Made by a program: the position numbers and the translations under genes
In this document: piece after piece, positions 1 to 11,080 of the stretch
Layout: each line of letters begins with the position of its first letter
Position numbering within the stretch: the first letter of the stretch is position 1
The notes under the pieces: model-generated
Told to the model about the DNA's origin: nothing
Seen by the model: the letters and a program-made list of their open reading frames with translations, nothing else
Database searches by the model: none
Assembly (NCBI GenBank): GCA_024195265.1
Contig: JAJLRJ010000001.1
Coordinates: 2,642,410-2,706,409, forward strand
Direction: 5' to 3'
Length of the DNA: 64,000 nucleotides
Origin: Dendrophyllia cribrosa
Lineage: Eukaryota; Cnidaria; Anthozoa; Scleractinia; Dendrophylliidae

Positions 1-3000
1 GCAGAGGTTTAGTTCTAGCTAGTTCTGGGAGTGAAAACGTTGACCATTTTCAACCAAGCCTTGAATAATGTGGATGCAGCTCTAACTTTTGAGATTGTGC
101 TGTATGATGTTCAAGTTTTCGAAGGTAAAAATTAAAATCAATGTCAAATTTGTGCTCTACAATGTCAAATATGGGCTCCAACATGAAGCTGAGCACAATA
201 GTATCAGAAAGTTGCCACCTGCCGAAATTTATAGCTCTTTAACCTTACTCCCAAGAGTGACAAAAATCAAAATTAAAAAAAAAGAAATTGCCAATTTATT
301 TTAAAAAATATTGAAAAAACAAATGGTACCATGCAAAAGTGCAACCGAAGAGGTTTCATATGAATGGTCACATCATAGTATTTAGTCCACAGACTCAGAA
401 GTTATAACCTGAACTATGTTAGATGTTAGAACATCTCTCCATGATGGGATTGAAAGGCCGGTTAAATAGTTGAAATGAGGCTCCTACGCGGCAACGTTTT
501 TACCGCTATATATAAACAAACGACGAACCCATAAAAATCGTAGCCAAGCAGAGATAAACATCCACCCGTTTTATTATTGATACAGAGTGAAATTCAGCAG
601 ACATTTTAGTCGGCAAAGACAACAACTGCGTAAAGCCTGGATATACCCATTTTGCCCTTCGAAAGCAATATCTAAATTTCAGTCAAATTCCTTTTTTAAC
701 GTTTTACATTTTGCAGGAAACTTTAATTTTACAGGAAAAGCAATACCTTATATAGAATGATCCGTGTAACGTGGTTTTAACACTTTTGTCTGTGAGTGAG
801 ATCCTACAGTGTGACCATTCAAATGGAAGCTCATCAACAGTGCTTTTTCTAATGGTAAAGTTTGTCTTTCAGTATTTAAAAATGTTTTTTAAGTAGCCAA
901 TATATTATGCGAAAAAAAATACAAAGGTTAAACCCTCACATCTGGCCTTTATGGAAGTCTTTCTTTATATTCATCTTAACTTGTCGCTAAATAAAAAAAG
1001 CTGAGATAATTGCTTGCTTGTTAAGAGAAGAATTTTAATCCGCTGTGAGACTGACTTGTGAAATATACGGTCTTCTCTTACCATTCTTCGACTGTCAAAG
1101 CAAGATATGGCACCAAAAAAGCACATGCGGGTCAATAAAACTAGCAAATAAAAAAAATACTTCTAATTCACATATGTACATCTTAGCCACAACTAACGCA
1201 TTTTGAAAGCAATAAATGTATAGAAAACAATTCGGGAATAGCTGGTCTACGTTGATTCTGTTTATTTGCTCGATTTATAAATTGTCTCAGGAAAAAAGAA
1301 CAAGAAACCCAACACGAGTATAGTGCTGAGAAATCATTTCTATGCACTTAACACAATACGCCAATTTGGAAAATGTCTTCGCTATTCATTAACCACTTTG
1401 AATGTAAGGTTTCTGTGGTATCCGCAATCAGCAAATTCAAAAGACGTGCAGCGAAGGAACAATATAACCGGAATCACTAAGGGAAAACTGACAGACTTGC
1501 TTGAAAATGACAGCGCCATTTTATGAAGTACTCCAATTACGGCTTTGTTTTTATTGTCGTCTTTGACCACAGCTTTCAATTTAGACCTTTAGTTGTGTTA
1601 CAATCACCAAATCGAAAGCGTGTTAAAGTATTATGCCGGGCAATATTTGTTCTAACAGTGAATTTTTCAGCAGTTTTTTTTGGCGCTTCTAGAAAACATC
1701 ACGTGGCTATATTCCTTTCTGAACTTAAAAATGATTGTTTCAAAAATATATTTATACGTGCTTTTGCGAGAAATCTGTTCTACGTTATAAGGTTTGAATT
1801 ATTAAGAGTTAATATGTACGAAATCGCGATGAAAATCAAACCACAACAATAGACAGTACAAATTTGCGTTGCTCTTCTTTCTACCTCAAACCTCCGTAGC
1901 TTAATTTAGGATAACGAAGTTTTAAAATCATTATTTTGTTAGTAAAATAAAAGCTCAAGAAATATATTATTGCTTGATGTTGCTTCTTATAATTCCTTCT
2001 TTGGCCAAAGGAGAGTTCGTACAACTATGAAATGTTCTACTGAATGGTTAATTTGACCACATTCTATTTAGATATGGCAGTGCTACAGTGCTATGGTAGA
2101 AAATACTACATGACATAAATGAGGGAAAATAACTAGAATCAGTAACAAAGAAAAGAAGGTTGGTTCGTAAAAATGATTTTATTCCGATGCAGTGAGATCC
2201 TCTCTATAAGAAGTCTGTACATTAATGCTGGCTGCTTCAATTGGATTTTTATTTTCGTATTCCGTGAAAGAAAGCATTGACAAAACCTTTACTAAATTGC
2301 TTCTGTTTCGAGGTTATTCTTTTGAAATATTTATTTGTATTCTCACTGTCCATATGTTGCATACGAAGCCGACCAAAATTCGGCAGTTATTCAATAAACA
2401 GCAAAGGTAAATTCAAACTGAATAGCTTCGATGAATTTACTCACCGGACACAATTCAGTCTTGCTTTCCGGCGGTACTGTGGTACCATGGTCCGTGTTCG
2501 AAGCCGCGAGCAGTTACATTTCCGCCATACATCCTTCAAATAAATGCTTGCGATGTATTCAACGCTTGTTTTTGAAATAAAGGCATGATATGAAGACGGA
2601 CTGTGTGTGTTCCCTCAAAGTGATTAAACCCTCAACATAGACGAGATGCAAATTTGAAAGTATTTTTTCCAACAACAACACTGAAGAGAAGAACAGTTTC
2701 GAGCGCCGACATGTTTACACACTCCTTTTGCTCAATCTTTCTTCCTCGTTTTCTTACTTTTGAAAAGTAACATTGTAACACGATGAAAAATGAGCGATTC
2801 GCGTCGGTTCGTTCTATTTATACTGTATTTCTCAAGTGCCTTATGTGATACGCCTTATATTAGATTCATAGTCATTTCTCTGACAAATATCTTTAAAAGA
2901 AGCAGTTATAGAAGCATTTGTCGCAATCACCAAGTCATTATGTCGGTTTTATTGGTTATGGAACGGTGACTTAAAGAGCCACAAATACAGGAAAATTGCT

Positions 3001-3242
3001 TTCATGCTGTAAGATTATCCTTTAACATCAAATAATGAAGAAAATGTTCGGTTTTATGACAGAATAAAATTGCCAGCTTTATCACTATAACAATCAAGCT
3101 CAGTATTGGTCGCGTCCTCATTTTTATCACATCTCAGTAACAGATTAACATGTAGCCATCATGAGAAATTTATTCGCCTCAGCAAAAAAAATCGATTTAT
3201 AAAAATAAATGCAGAGGATTTGTTAGCGTTCAAGACAGGTTA
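1..3242. other. AT-rich intergenic DNA, no gene seen
   Basis: No open reading frame here has recognisable domains, codon bias or splice structure; the small ORFs (largest 109 codons at 1523-1852) look random. Diverged single copies of the 106-bp repeat found downstream occur at about 790-850 (plus) and about 365-415 (inverted). They are recognised by the shared words around 'gtgaccattcaaat' and 'cacagactcagaagtt'. The rest appears unique. Confidence 0.6.
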
Positions 3243-4175
3243 CAGTTTTTAAGTCGGTGGATGAAATCCAAAGTGTCGCCATTCAAATGAAAGGTCGATT
3301 GAGCAATACTTTTCTGTGGTACGGTTACTGTGTATTATGCTGTTGAAGGTGGTTCTAATTGTTGAGTCTGTGGATGAAATCCTAAAGTGTGACCATTCAA
3401 ATGAAAGCTATTGAGCAGAACGTCCCTGTGGTACTGTTTATTATGCTGTACAAGGTGGTTCTAACTGTTGAGTCTGTGGATGAAATCCTAAAGTGTGACC
3501 ATTCAAATGAAAGCTATTGAGCAGAACGTCCCTGTGGTACTGTTTATTATGCTGTACAAGGTGGTTCTAATTGTTGAGTCTGTGGATGAAATCCTAAAGT
3601 GTGACCATTCAAATGAAAGCTATTGAGCAGAACGTCCCTGTGGTACTGTTTATTATGCTGTACAAGGTGGTTCTAACTGTTGAGTCTGTGGATGAAATCC
3701 TAAAGTGTGATCATTCAAATGAAAGCTATTGAGCAGAACGTCCCTGTGGTACTGTTTATTATGCTGTACAAGGTGGTTCTAACTGTTGAGTCTGTGGATG
3801 AAATCCTAAAGTGTGACCATTCAAATGAAAGCTATTGAGCAGTACTTTCCTGTGGTACTATACATTATGTTGTACAAGGTGGTTCTCACTTCTGAGTCTG
3901 AATGAAATCCTAAAGTGTGACCATTCAAATAAAAGCTATCGAGCAGTACGTTCCTGTGGTACTGTTTATTATGCTGTACAAGGTGGTTCTAACTTTTGAG
4001 TTTGTAGATGAAATCCTAAAGTGTGACCATTCAAATGAAAGCTACTGACCAGTACTTTCCTCTGTGGTACTGTTTATTATGCTGTGCAAGGTGGTTCTAC
4101 CTTTTGAGTCTGTGGATGAAAGCCTAAAGTGTGACCATTCAAATGAAAGCTATTTAGCAGTACTTTCCTGTGGTG
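3243..4175. repeat. 106-bp tandem repeat array (about 9 copies)
   Basis: A unit containing 'gaaatcctaaagtgtgacc', a 'gtggtactgtttattatgct' segment and 'acaaggtggttcta' recurs about nine times. The starts at 3361, 3467, 3573 and 3679 are exactly 106 bp apart. The central copies are nearly identical and the outer ones more diverged, as expected of an array homogenised from its middle. Lone degenerate copies occur elsewhere in the window (about 790-850, 26565-26670, 33300-33440), so the array probably expanded from one member of a dispersed family. Confidence 0.9.
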
Positions 4176-4447
4176 CACAAACTTGCCCCCAGCATACAAA
4201 CGTCTGTAAAATTTCCCGACTTCGCGAAGCTATAACTTTGCGATTTTACAAGATACGACTCACAAACTTGGCTATTTAATCAATTTTGAGGTGCTCTTTC
4301 CAGCAGTGTCGTTAGATTCTCGCTACATGGCCAATATCAAAAGTTGGAAAAAACCGTGGAAGGGTATATTTACATTGTAAAATTCATTAATAATTCATAA
4401 GGGTTCGAACATATAGAAATAAGCCATTCCAATCACATGGTTACCCT

Positions 4448-5098
4448 GTAAATCAGATACAACTCACTAGTGAGTTGTATCTGATTTACATTCCAGATAA
4501 AACTCACTAGTGAGTTGTATCTGGAATGTAAATTACATACAACCACTAGTGAGTTGTATCTGGAATGTATATTAGATACAACCACTAGTGAGTTGTATTT
4601 GGAATGTAAATCAGATACAACTCACTAGTGAGTTGTATCTGGAATGTAAATTAGATACAACTCACTAGTGAGTTGTATCTGGAATGTAAATTAGATACAA
4701 CTCACTAGTGAGTTGTATCTGGAATGTAAATCAGATACAACTCACTAGTGAGTTGTATCTGGAATGTAAATTAGATACAACCACTAGTGAGTTGTATCTG
4801 GAATGTGAATCAGATACAACCACTAGTGAGTTGTATCTGGAATGTAAATCAGCAATCAGATACAACTCACTAGTGAGTTGTATCTGAAATGTAAATTAGA
4901 TACAACCACTAGTGAGTTGTATCTGGAATGTGAATCAGCAATCAGATACAACTCACTAGTGAGTTGTATCTGAAATGTAAATTAGATACAACCACTAGTG
5001 AGTTGTATCTGGAATGTAAATCAGATACAACTCACTAGTGAGTTGTATCCGAAATATAAATCAGATACAACTCACTAGTGAGTTGTATCTGGAATGTG
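4448..5098. repeat. Satellite of palindromic units (about 16 copies)
   Basis: Each roughly 40-bp unit contains a near-perfect palindrome centred on ACTAGT, with arms reading 'gatacaactcactagt', joined by a short 'tggaatgtaaat' linker. The first copy extends to a perfect 42-bp palindrome at 4448-4489. Many copies lack the same two bases on the left arm (caaccactagtg instead of caactcactagtg), so at least two unit types are interspersed. The whole tract could extrude as a chain of cruciforms. Confidence 0.93.
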
Positions 5099-5110
5099 AA
5101 TTTCACAAGT

Positions 5111-5214
5111 TGTTTACTACATTCGCGTCCGCGGTGTATCGGCACTATACATTCACTCGGCTGCGCCTCGTGATTGTATAGGCCGATACAACACTCCCGC
5201 TCATGTAGTAAACA
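5111..5214. mobile_element. Short foldback element
   Basis: Terminal 'tgtttactacat' at 5111-5122 is answered by its complement 'atgtagtaaaca' at 5203-5214, with further internal complementarity around 'gtgtatcggc' and 'gccgataca'. It has no coding capacity. It directly abuts the palindromic satellite and may have seeded it. Confidence 0.6.
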
Positions 5215-5284
5215 TTACGTACAAATAAACGTTGTTGTTGTTACCAAAAAGATCGAGAAAAGAGAGACTGTTTCAATGTGAAAA

Positions 5285-5632
5285 CGAGCACCGGGGGGGG
5301 GGGGGGGGGGGGGGGGGTACTCGGGTATATTTTGGGTGGGTATGTCCCGCCCTGGTCTCCAAATTTGGACCCCGTTTTAGAAAAAACTTGCACTCAAAAT
5401 GATACTCCGTTCTAGAAGTAGGTCAATTTTTAATACCCCGTTCTAGAAAAAATGGCTGCTGATAATCTGAAGCTTTCGTGCGTTCGAAATATTATACCCC
5501 GTTCTAGGAAACGTCTCTAAAATGGATACCCCGTTCTAGATCAGGAGTCCCAAAATCACGACCCCGTTGGGCGGCACATACCCTTATAGGTATTTTGGGG
5601 GTGTACCCCCCTCCCCCCCCGGGAATGAGCAA
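5285..5632. mobile_element. Poly-G inverted-repeat non-autonomous element
   Basis: Bounded by an imprecise inverted repeat: a 25-G run at 5293-5317 then 'ggtactcgggtatattttgg' on the left, and the complement of 'ggtacacccccaaaatacc' then a C-rich run on the right. Between them, at least four copies of 'accccgttctag' or close variants are spaced through the interior. No coding capacity. A related fragment (words like 'ggtctagaattgg') lies at about 47140-47215. Confidence 0.65.
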
Positions 5633-5639
5633 CGGGAAG

Positions 5640-7170
5640 TTGATGATATTTAATGTTGTTGACACTCCACGTCAAGAAATTTCTCCTTCCTGAACGTGAC
5701 ATGTACACGAACTGTCTTCACTGACTGATTTCGTACCAGATGAAACAGAACATTCTTGTTTTCAAGTTATCGGCGGCTATCGAAACATGTTGCTTGAAAG
5801 CCGGCGAAATGCGAACAGGATCCCCGGGGTCTGAGCAGGCCATGAACTGTCAGTCAAGTGCATTTTAACACACGCGACTGTCACTGCACTGAACAACAAA
5901 CAAAAGCCAATCGCAGTTGGACTCGATTTTGGGATATTTAAGAGAAGCATTGTATTATTAGTTCTGCTAACTTTTGCTGGCACACGATATTTAAAATATA
6001 TTTGGTACGCAGTATTAAACTACTAAAACCTTAAATGCAGGATTTGTGGTAACAGTTCTGTCTTTTTATTTCAATAAAACGGCCAACCAAAAAAAAAACA
6101 TATTTGTATGAACGAAAACCTAAAAATAAGGGTCCATTTTTGTTAACAAATACTCTTGGAGTGCACAGAAGCTAGTATTGGTTGTCTTTGACCGAGGATG
6201 GCTGCGGATGGAAATGGATTGCGACTTGAAAAGATTGTGTATTTGACTGAATCGAATGCATGACAGTTGGCAGTTGGTTGTTCTGGATGTGGCTTTAACA
6301 AATCACAGGACACAATACCATAAATAGTTGCAAAGAGATGTCCGCATGTTTATGTTTATTAATGACAACCAATTCATCACTAATGTTATTTAAGTAATGC
6401 TCCACATAAGAACGATAGCAAACTTCATTGTTCTGCGGCATTGGCTCTTTCCCACATAGAATATCTTTGATTTCAAGAAAAGAGGAGGAGCTGATGGTTA
6501 ATAATCATATTTCATTAGAAAAATAAAGAAAATCCATTTGCGTCAGATAAATTTTAGGAAATGTTCGTGCTTAACCAATCAGAATAGCAGAAGACAATAG
6601 CTAATAATTTTGCTTCTTTGACGAAGTTCCCCAAATACAATATCCTTTAAAAATTGCATGTTGTGCGATTGGGTCTCAAATTACTCGAAACTTTAAAAAA
6701 ATTAGACAAAATGCACCTTGAACCTTAACTTTTTAGTGGTTTTTGAGTCTAGGCCAATGAGATCACTAGTTGTAACAATGAAAAAAGTTGACATTCCATC
6801 GTGCATTGCCGTTCAGCGCTATCCTTCTTATGCGAATCATTACTTAAGCAATGGACTGCACATTGCTATGGTTTAACGGCTCAATAAACTACGCGGGATG
6901 TTGGAAGAACACAAGAAGAGATTGTAAGTATGAGCCGGAGGCGGGAATTACAAGCTTTTCAAGTGTTGTTCCAACATCTCTAGTGGTTTATTGCACCGAT
7001 AAACCATATAAATGTGTGGTATATTGCTCTTATATAACAACCGCATTTTCCATGTGGTTTACTGGTATAACTGTCAATAGCTATAGACCAATCAGAGCGC
7101 GCGCGCATTATCTTCAGTTATTGTATAAATAATCATAAAGGATTCTGCAAAAAATAAACAACTAAAATTG
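5640..7170. other. Intergenic DNA, no gene seen
   Basis: No ORF above about 90 codons and none with recognisable content. An A-rich stretch near 6088-6100 and AT-rich flanks are the only structure I see. The tyrosine-recombinase element begins at 7171. Confidence 0.55.
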
Positions 7171-7270
7171 TTTATATTCTAATCACACTGAAACGATTAT
7201 AAAATATTTTGTAACTAATCTAAATAATCACAAAACACAGAATAGGAGGGGGCATCTCGTTTATTGATGC
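7171..7270 (-). repeat. Split direct repeat B2
   Basis: 100-bp copy starting 'tttatattctaatcacactg'; it matches 7518-7617 except for one base near its inner end (ggaggggg versus ggagcggg). It forms the 3' terminus of the tyrosine-recombinase element on the minus strand. Confidence 0.9.
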
Positions 7271-7344
7271 AGCGAGCGTCAAGCGTTACAAAAAACAGCA
7301 GTACAGTTTACAAACTCAGAGAAAATTACAACAGTAAACAAAAT

Positions 7345-7617
7345 GAAAAAACTAGGGTCGAAAGAGATGCCTCGAATGGCTCTTGCATAACTTAACAAAC
7401 CTTAAATAGTGTACTAGCCCCTTGAGACACCTTACAAGCACGCCTTAAATACTTCAGTAGTATTATGCAACCTAATTAACGTACTCTTGTGAAACTAACA
7501 AAACGTTACAAAATATATTTATATTCTAATCACACTGAAACGATTATAAAATATTTTGTAACTAATCTAAATAATCACAAAACACAGAATAGGAGCGGGC
7601 ATCTCGTTTATTGATGC
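7345..7617 (-). repeat. Fused split repeats B1-A2
   Basis: B1 (7518-7617) and A2 (7345-7520) abut and share three T residues. A2 is an apparently exact 176-bp copy of A1 at 9525-9700. In PAT/Ngaro-type elements such an internal block lets the circular intermediate regenerate both ends. Confidence 0.9.
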
Positions 7618-7651
7618 CCGCGTTCGAAAATAAAGAAAGAGAAATGGCAAA

Positions 7652-8335
7652 CTAAATATGTAAACTTTTAGACACTGAAAGAAGAGAATCAAGGTTGTCC
7701 TTAATATAACCGTCTTTAGCTTGATCCGTTTTCCACCTTCCATGACGCTTAAAAAGCCGATCGCTAACGCCTGCATTAGCGGCCGCGGAAGCACCTCCCG
7801 CTCTTAAACTATGTAAACCAAATAAATTCTTCGGATAACCTAATTCAACAAACGCTTGTAAAACTATTTCTCTCGTTCTAGAGTAACTCATACCCGTACT
7901 ACGCAAACTATTAGTAGAGGTAGCCTTATGAAAATACAAAGAGCGAAAAAAGGGTAACGAAGACGACAAATCTAAATTAGCAGCAGAAACGTATCTGCGA
8001 AGCAGATTGAAGGGGCAAGAAACAAACCCTGTTTTTGCCAACAAGACGTAGGCACCATCCCTATAAACATCAGTTTTACTTTTGTAAACATAGATCTTGA
8101 CAAAAGAATCGCAAAAACTAACATCGCAACAGCGTAGGCTAGCTAACTCATTGTAGCGGCGAAAAGCGGTATACGCGGTTACGCAAACGGTTGCTAAACG
8201 AAGATCAGAAAGATTAGCATTAGGACCGGCAAACCTATTACAAATATCTAAAATCATAGCGGGAGTAACGGGTTCTTTTTTAGAAACGGGTTTCGCAAGA
8301 CCTCTTTTAGCTGCCTCGAGCACGTTCTTAACCAA
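7652..8335 (-). pseudogene. Tyrosine recombinase catalytic core
   Basis: 227 codons encode the C-terminal catalytic domain of a DIRS-type tyrosine recombinase, the enzyme that cuts and rejoins DNA through a covalent 3'-phosphotyrosine. Visible active-site elements are the first Arg in FRRYNELASL, a Lys-bearing beta-hairpin (KIYVYKSKTD), the H-x-x-R box (LHSLRAGGAS), a His in KRHGRW and the nucleophile Tyr in DGYIKDN. The catalytic set looks complete. Its N-terminal SAM-like DNA-binding part lies upstream in another frame and overlaps at 8254-8335. A missing base near 8337 (reading CCAAATTGG) would explain the split, so the full recombinase is interrupted by one frameshift, or joined by recoding or a sequence error. 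Confidence 0.85.
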
Positions 8336-9519
8336 TTTGGAATCGCAGGGACTTTGAAAACCATCAAATTATGCGCCCAATTAATACCATAACAAGCAGA
8401 CTCAAGGGAAGAATAAGGGGAACCACCCTGAATCAGGGACTCTAAATAAAGAGCAACTGATATCTCGTCCGATGGCAGGCAAACGACCTCGTTATAAGGT
8501 GAAAACCATTCCCTGAATTTTTGAAAAGCTCTCGAGTAACGCTCCGTCGTCGAAGGAGCCTTCGCTTCAATGGTACGCCGCAAGGGAAGATCGGCTGCTA
8601 ACTTACGAAGCTCTGGATCCTTTAGATGAGCAATCTTCAAAGCAAACGCACGTCCACCTTCTTTCCCTAATCTCTGTAATGCAACTTTATGTTTGTCGTC
8701 AGTGTGCGGCCTTGCTGGTTGAAGGGACTGCAACGGTTCCTTTAAAGCGGCTGGGGCAGGAAGTTGAATTTGCCCAATGACCTCTCTGTCCGCAACTAAA
8801 GCACTTGTCCGAAGGTTGAGGTCGACGCTCACGAAAGGACTGCCCACGAAAAAGCTGCTGATTAACAGGAAGAGTATTGGAAGGCCCAGCAGAAGAAACA
8901 TCACTCGATGGCTGACGTTTACTTGTATAGCTAGGTCGGACAGACGAATTCCTACGCTTCTTCTCGCGGATCTTGGCCAAGCTTTGGCCAATGCCCGTCT
9001 TTCTGCAGAACGAAGCCTCTTTTCATCCTCAGAATCCTCCGCCAACTCATCTGATTCGTACTCTTCAACGGCTGTCCACCCCGCGGGACTCTTATCCGCA
9101 AAGCGAATAAGCTTGTTTCGTTTTGTAATAAGTGCCTTTGCCGATTCAAGTCCGGAAATCGCTGCTGAAAGGTTTCCTTTTGATATGTCCTTAATGGCAC
9201 CGTCCACTAAGTCGTGCAAAGAGATGTTAAGTTCGTACTGTACTTTGTTTCCCTTGAAAGTAAAGGAATTTGACGCTTTCGATTCGGTTTTCAGCTTCTT
9301 AAGCTGCGATTGTGTGGCAGCTTCTTTGTCCTCGAGATCGCGCTTAAAGGCGGCGAACTTTTGATCAAATTTGACGTCCAAAAGTTGGGAAAATAACTGC
9401 AAAGTTTCAGCTTTTGATAAGGACGTATCCGAGGAAAGAGCACTCGGTTGAGCAGAGTCTTCAGCGTTGTTAGTTTCCAAAGACGCTTGAGGGACGCTCG
9501 CTGTTTCAGAACCCGACAT
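8254..9519 (-). pseudogene. Gag-like N-terminus read through to recombinase N-terminal domain
   Basis: A 421-codon open frame starts with ATG next to repeat A1. About residues 1-180 resemble the gag-like ORF of animal DIRS elements: a coiled-coil segment, then a stretch including KRNKLIRFADKSPAGWTAVE and an acidic DELAEDSEDEKR patch. The middle (about 185-240) is hydrophobic and out of the expected frame, because the CCHC zinc knuckle lies in an overlapping frame at 8699-8980. From about residue 245 the frame is recombinase-like (RRTIEAKAPSTTERYSRAF, the SAM-like arm-binding domain) and ends after a frameshift into unrelated residues. Gag and recombinase are thus adjacent where a reverse transcriptase would be expected. 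Confidence 0.75.
8699..8980 (-). pseudogene. Gag CCHC zinc-knuckle segment in shifted frame
   Basis: 93 codons with a basic, Ser/Arg-rich lead and one zinc knuckle of C-x2-C-x4-H-x5-C type (CFSCGQRGHWANSTSC), a nucleic-acid-binding motif typical of gag proteins. It continues the gag reading after about position 8985 in a different frame, so a small indel or recoding separates it from the gag N-terminus. Confidence 0.75.
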
Positions 9520-9524
9520 GGCAA

Positions 9525-9700
9525 GAAAAAACTAGGGTCGAAAGAGATGCCTCGAATGGCTCTTGCATAACTTAACAAACCTTAAATAGTGTACTAGCCC
9601 CTTGAGACACCTTACAAGCACGCCTTAAATACTTCAGTAGTATTATGCAACCTAATTAACGTACTCTTGTGAAACTAACAAAACGTTACAAAATATATTT
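9525..9700 (-). repeat. Split direct repeat A1
   Basis: 176-bp block identical by eye to 7345-7520. It forms the 5' end of the element on the minus strand and runs almost up to the gag ATG, so it should contain the promoter and 5' leader. Confidence 0.9.
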
Positions 9701-10644
9701 GTTTTATGCAACAAACAAACAAACAAACAAACATTTCGCAGCACTTATTTGATAATAAACTCACATTATACTGTATTAATACAATACACTGTCAAAAAAA
9801 TTACATTAGGATAGATATTATAATTGATTCAAGTTACTATAGCTGTAGAAAAGGGCGAGTACTGCTGTTCATTGCTTCGGAATAAAGCCATCGGACTATC
9901 ATGTCTTTTTTCCTGTTACTCGAGTATTCATCGTCATTAGCATAACCCAGTTCATGGTATAAAAGCGCCTCTTGAGACAGGCATTTTTGGCTGATAACCT
10001 GCTTAGGGAGACTACTACTAGACACAATTCTCGTCGTTTATATTAAAACCGCGCGTACTTATAGAAATGCTCTTGTTGGTCAAACCTGACAAAGGTTTTT
10101 GTTCCGATCCATTTTCTGTGAGATGATTAGTTTTGGCAGAGGCGTCAACGCCGTAAACGGAAGACGAGCTCTCATAAATCTTGTTTTGATATACGGCGAC
10201 ATTTAATTTCAGCTTTGTTGCATTGCTGTTTGAGCGTTTTGTTGCTTTCTACTCGAAGAGAAAGAGTGCGAGCTCTTGGTCGCATGGAGAGCTTTGGTAA
10301 TGCGTCCTTGATTGGAGTCACCTCAGCTTGGCCGCTGGTTCGACTCAGCTTGGGTGCTGGTTTGACGCGCCAAGCTTCGTTTCAGACAAGTCGTGCGTCA
10401 TTCTCAGTGCTACTGGCTTCTATTGCTGCTTTCTGGTCGCTTTTTCTCTTGACAAACCCACACGACAAATCAATACTTTTTGTCAACAAGGTTTGTTTTC
10501 CAAAGACACGGCTTGACCCGCCTTTGTTATCCATTATAGTCAGAACAAAAGTGAAATCTGCAAAGGACCGCAAACGATAATGCTGCTAAAGGTATACGTA
10601 GGATCTGCGAGAGACCTAACCAGCCAAAGAATGAACAAACATAC
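9701..10644. other. Intergenic DNA, no gene seen
   Basis: Contains a short (caaa)n run at about 9714-9730. The 121-codon frame at 10215-10580 has no recognisable domain, no flanking splice structure and compositional noise, so I do not call it a gene. Confidence 0.5.
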
Positions 10645-11080
10645 GATAAACTGCAGGGCTGATCTGACTACGTAAAAAAATAAACTTTGCGAGACACCAT
10701 CACGACAGAAACCGATAAAGTAGGATCGCAACCGTGGACAGCCGTTTCGTTGTTATTGCAACTCATCAGCTCGGTGTAGCGAACTAAATGTCGCCAGCAA
10801 AAGCCAGCGCAAATAGATTTCACAATGACCCGTTCACCATATCAGGTTCCGTACTGTGTACTCACTTGTCACTCGAATCACGCGCTGCCAAATCACGTGT
10901 TCCGTCGAACAAAGAGCCCATAGTGTCGCAAAGATGTCTCGCAAAGAGAAATGTAGATGGACAAAGCCGACCGAACATTTAAACGCATGGACAAAACCAT
11001 GCTTAAAGAACACAGCATGTCGTGATGGTGTCTCGCAAAGTCTATTTTTTTACGTAGTCAGATCAGCCCTGCAGTTTATC
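10645..11080. mobile_element. 436-bp inverted-repeat element with 63-bp arms
   Basis: The arm at 10645-10707 (starting 'gataaactgcagggctgatc') is the reverse complement of 11018-11080 with one mismatch that I can see. The interior is non-coding and contains extra copies of 'gtctcgcaaag'. Long, nearly perfect arms suggest a recent non-autonomous DNA transposon. I could not identify a target-site duplication or superfamily. Confidence 0.75.

Larger units (their letters stand above)
7171..9700 (-). mobile_element. Tyrosine-recombinase element with split direct repeats (DIRS/PAT/Ngaro-like), RT absent
   Basis: Read on the minus strand the order is: repeat A1 (9700-9525), gag-like and recombinase ORFs, repeat B1 (7617-7518), repeat A2 (7520-7345), a spacer of about 75 bp, repeat B2 (7270-7171). 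By eye A1 and A2 are identical over 176 bp, and B1 and B2 differ at one base in 100. This A1-ORFs-B1A2-B2 order is the split-direct-repeat layout known for PAT and Ngaro members of the DIRS order, which integrate through a circular intermediate using a tyrosine recombinase. No reverse transcriptase or RNase H sequence lies between gag and recombinase, so this is an internally deleted or RT-less form. No target-site duplication is evident, as expected for this class. Repeat identity suggests recent insertion. Confidence 0.88.

Noticed and set aside
4448..5098. CRISPR-like regularly spaced repeats
   Set aside because: The linkers are themselves repeated and the units are palindromic tandem satellite; the host is an animal.
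8777..9364. 195-codon plus-strand ORF
   Set aside because: Antisense shadow of the gag-like frame of the recombinase element.
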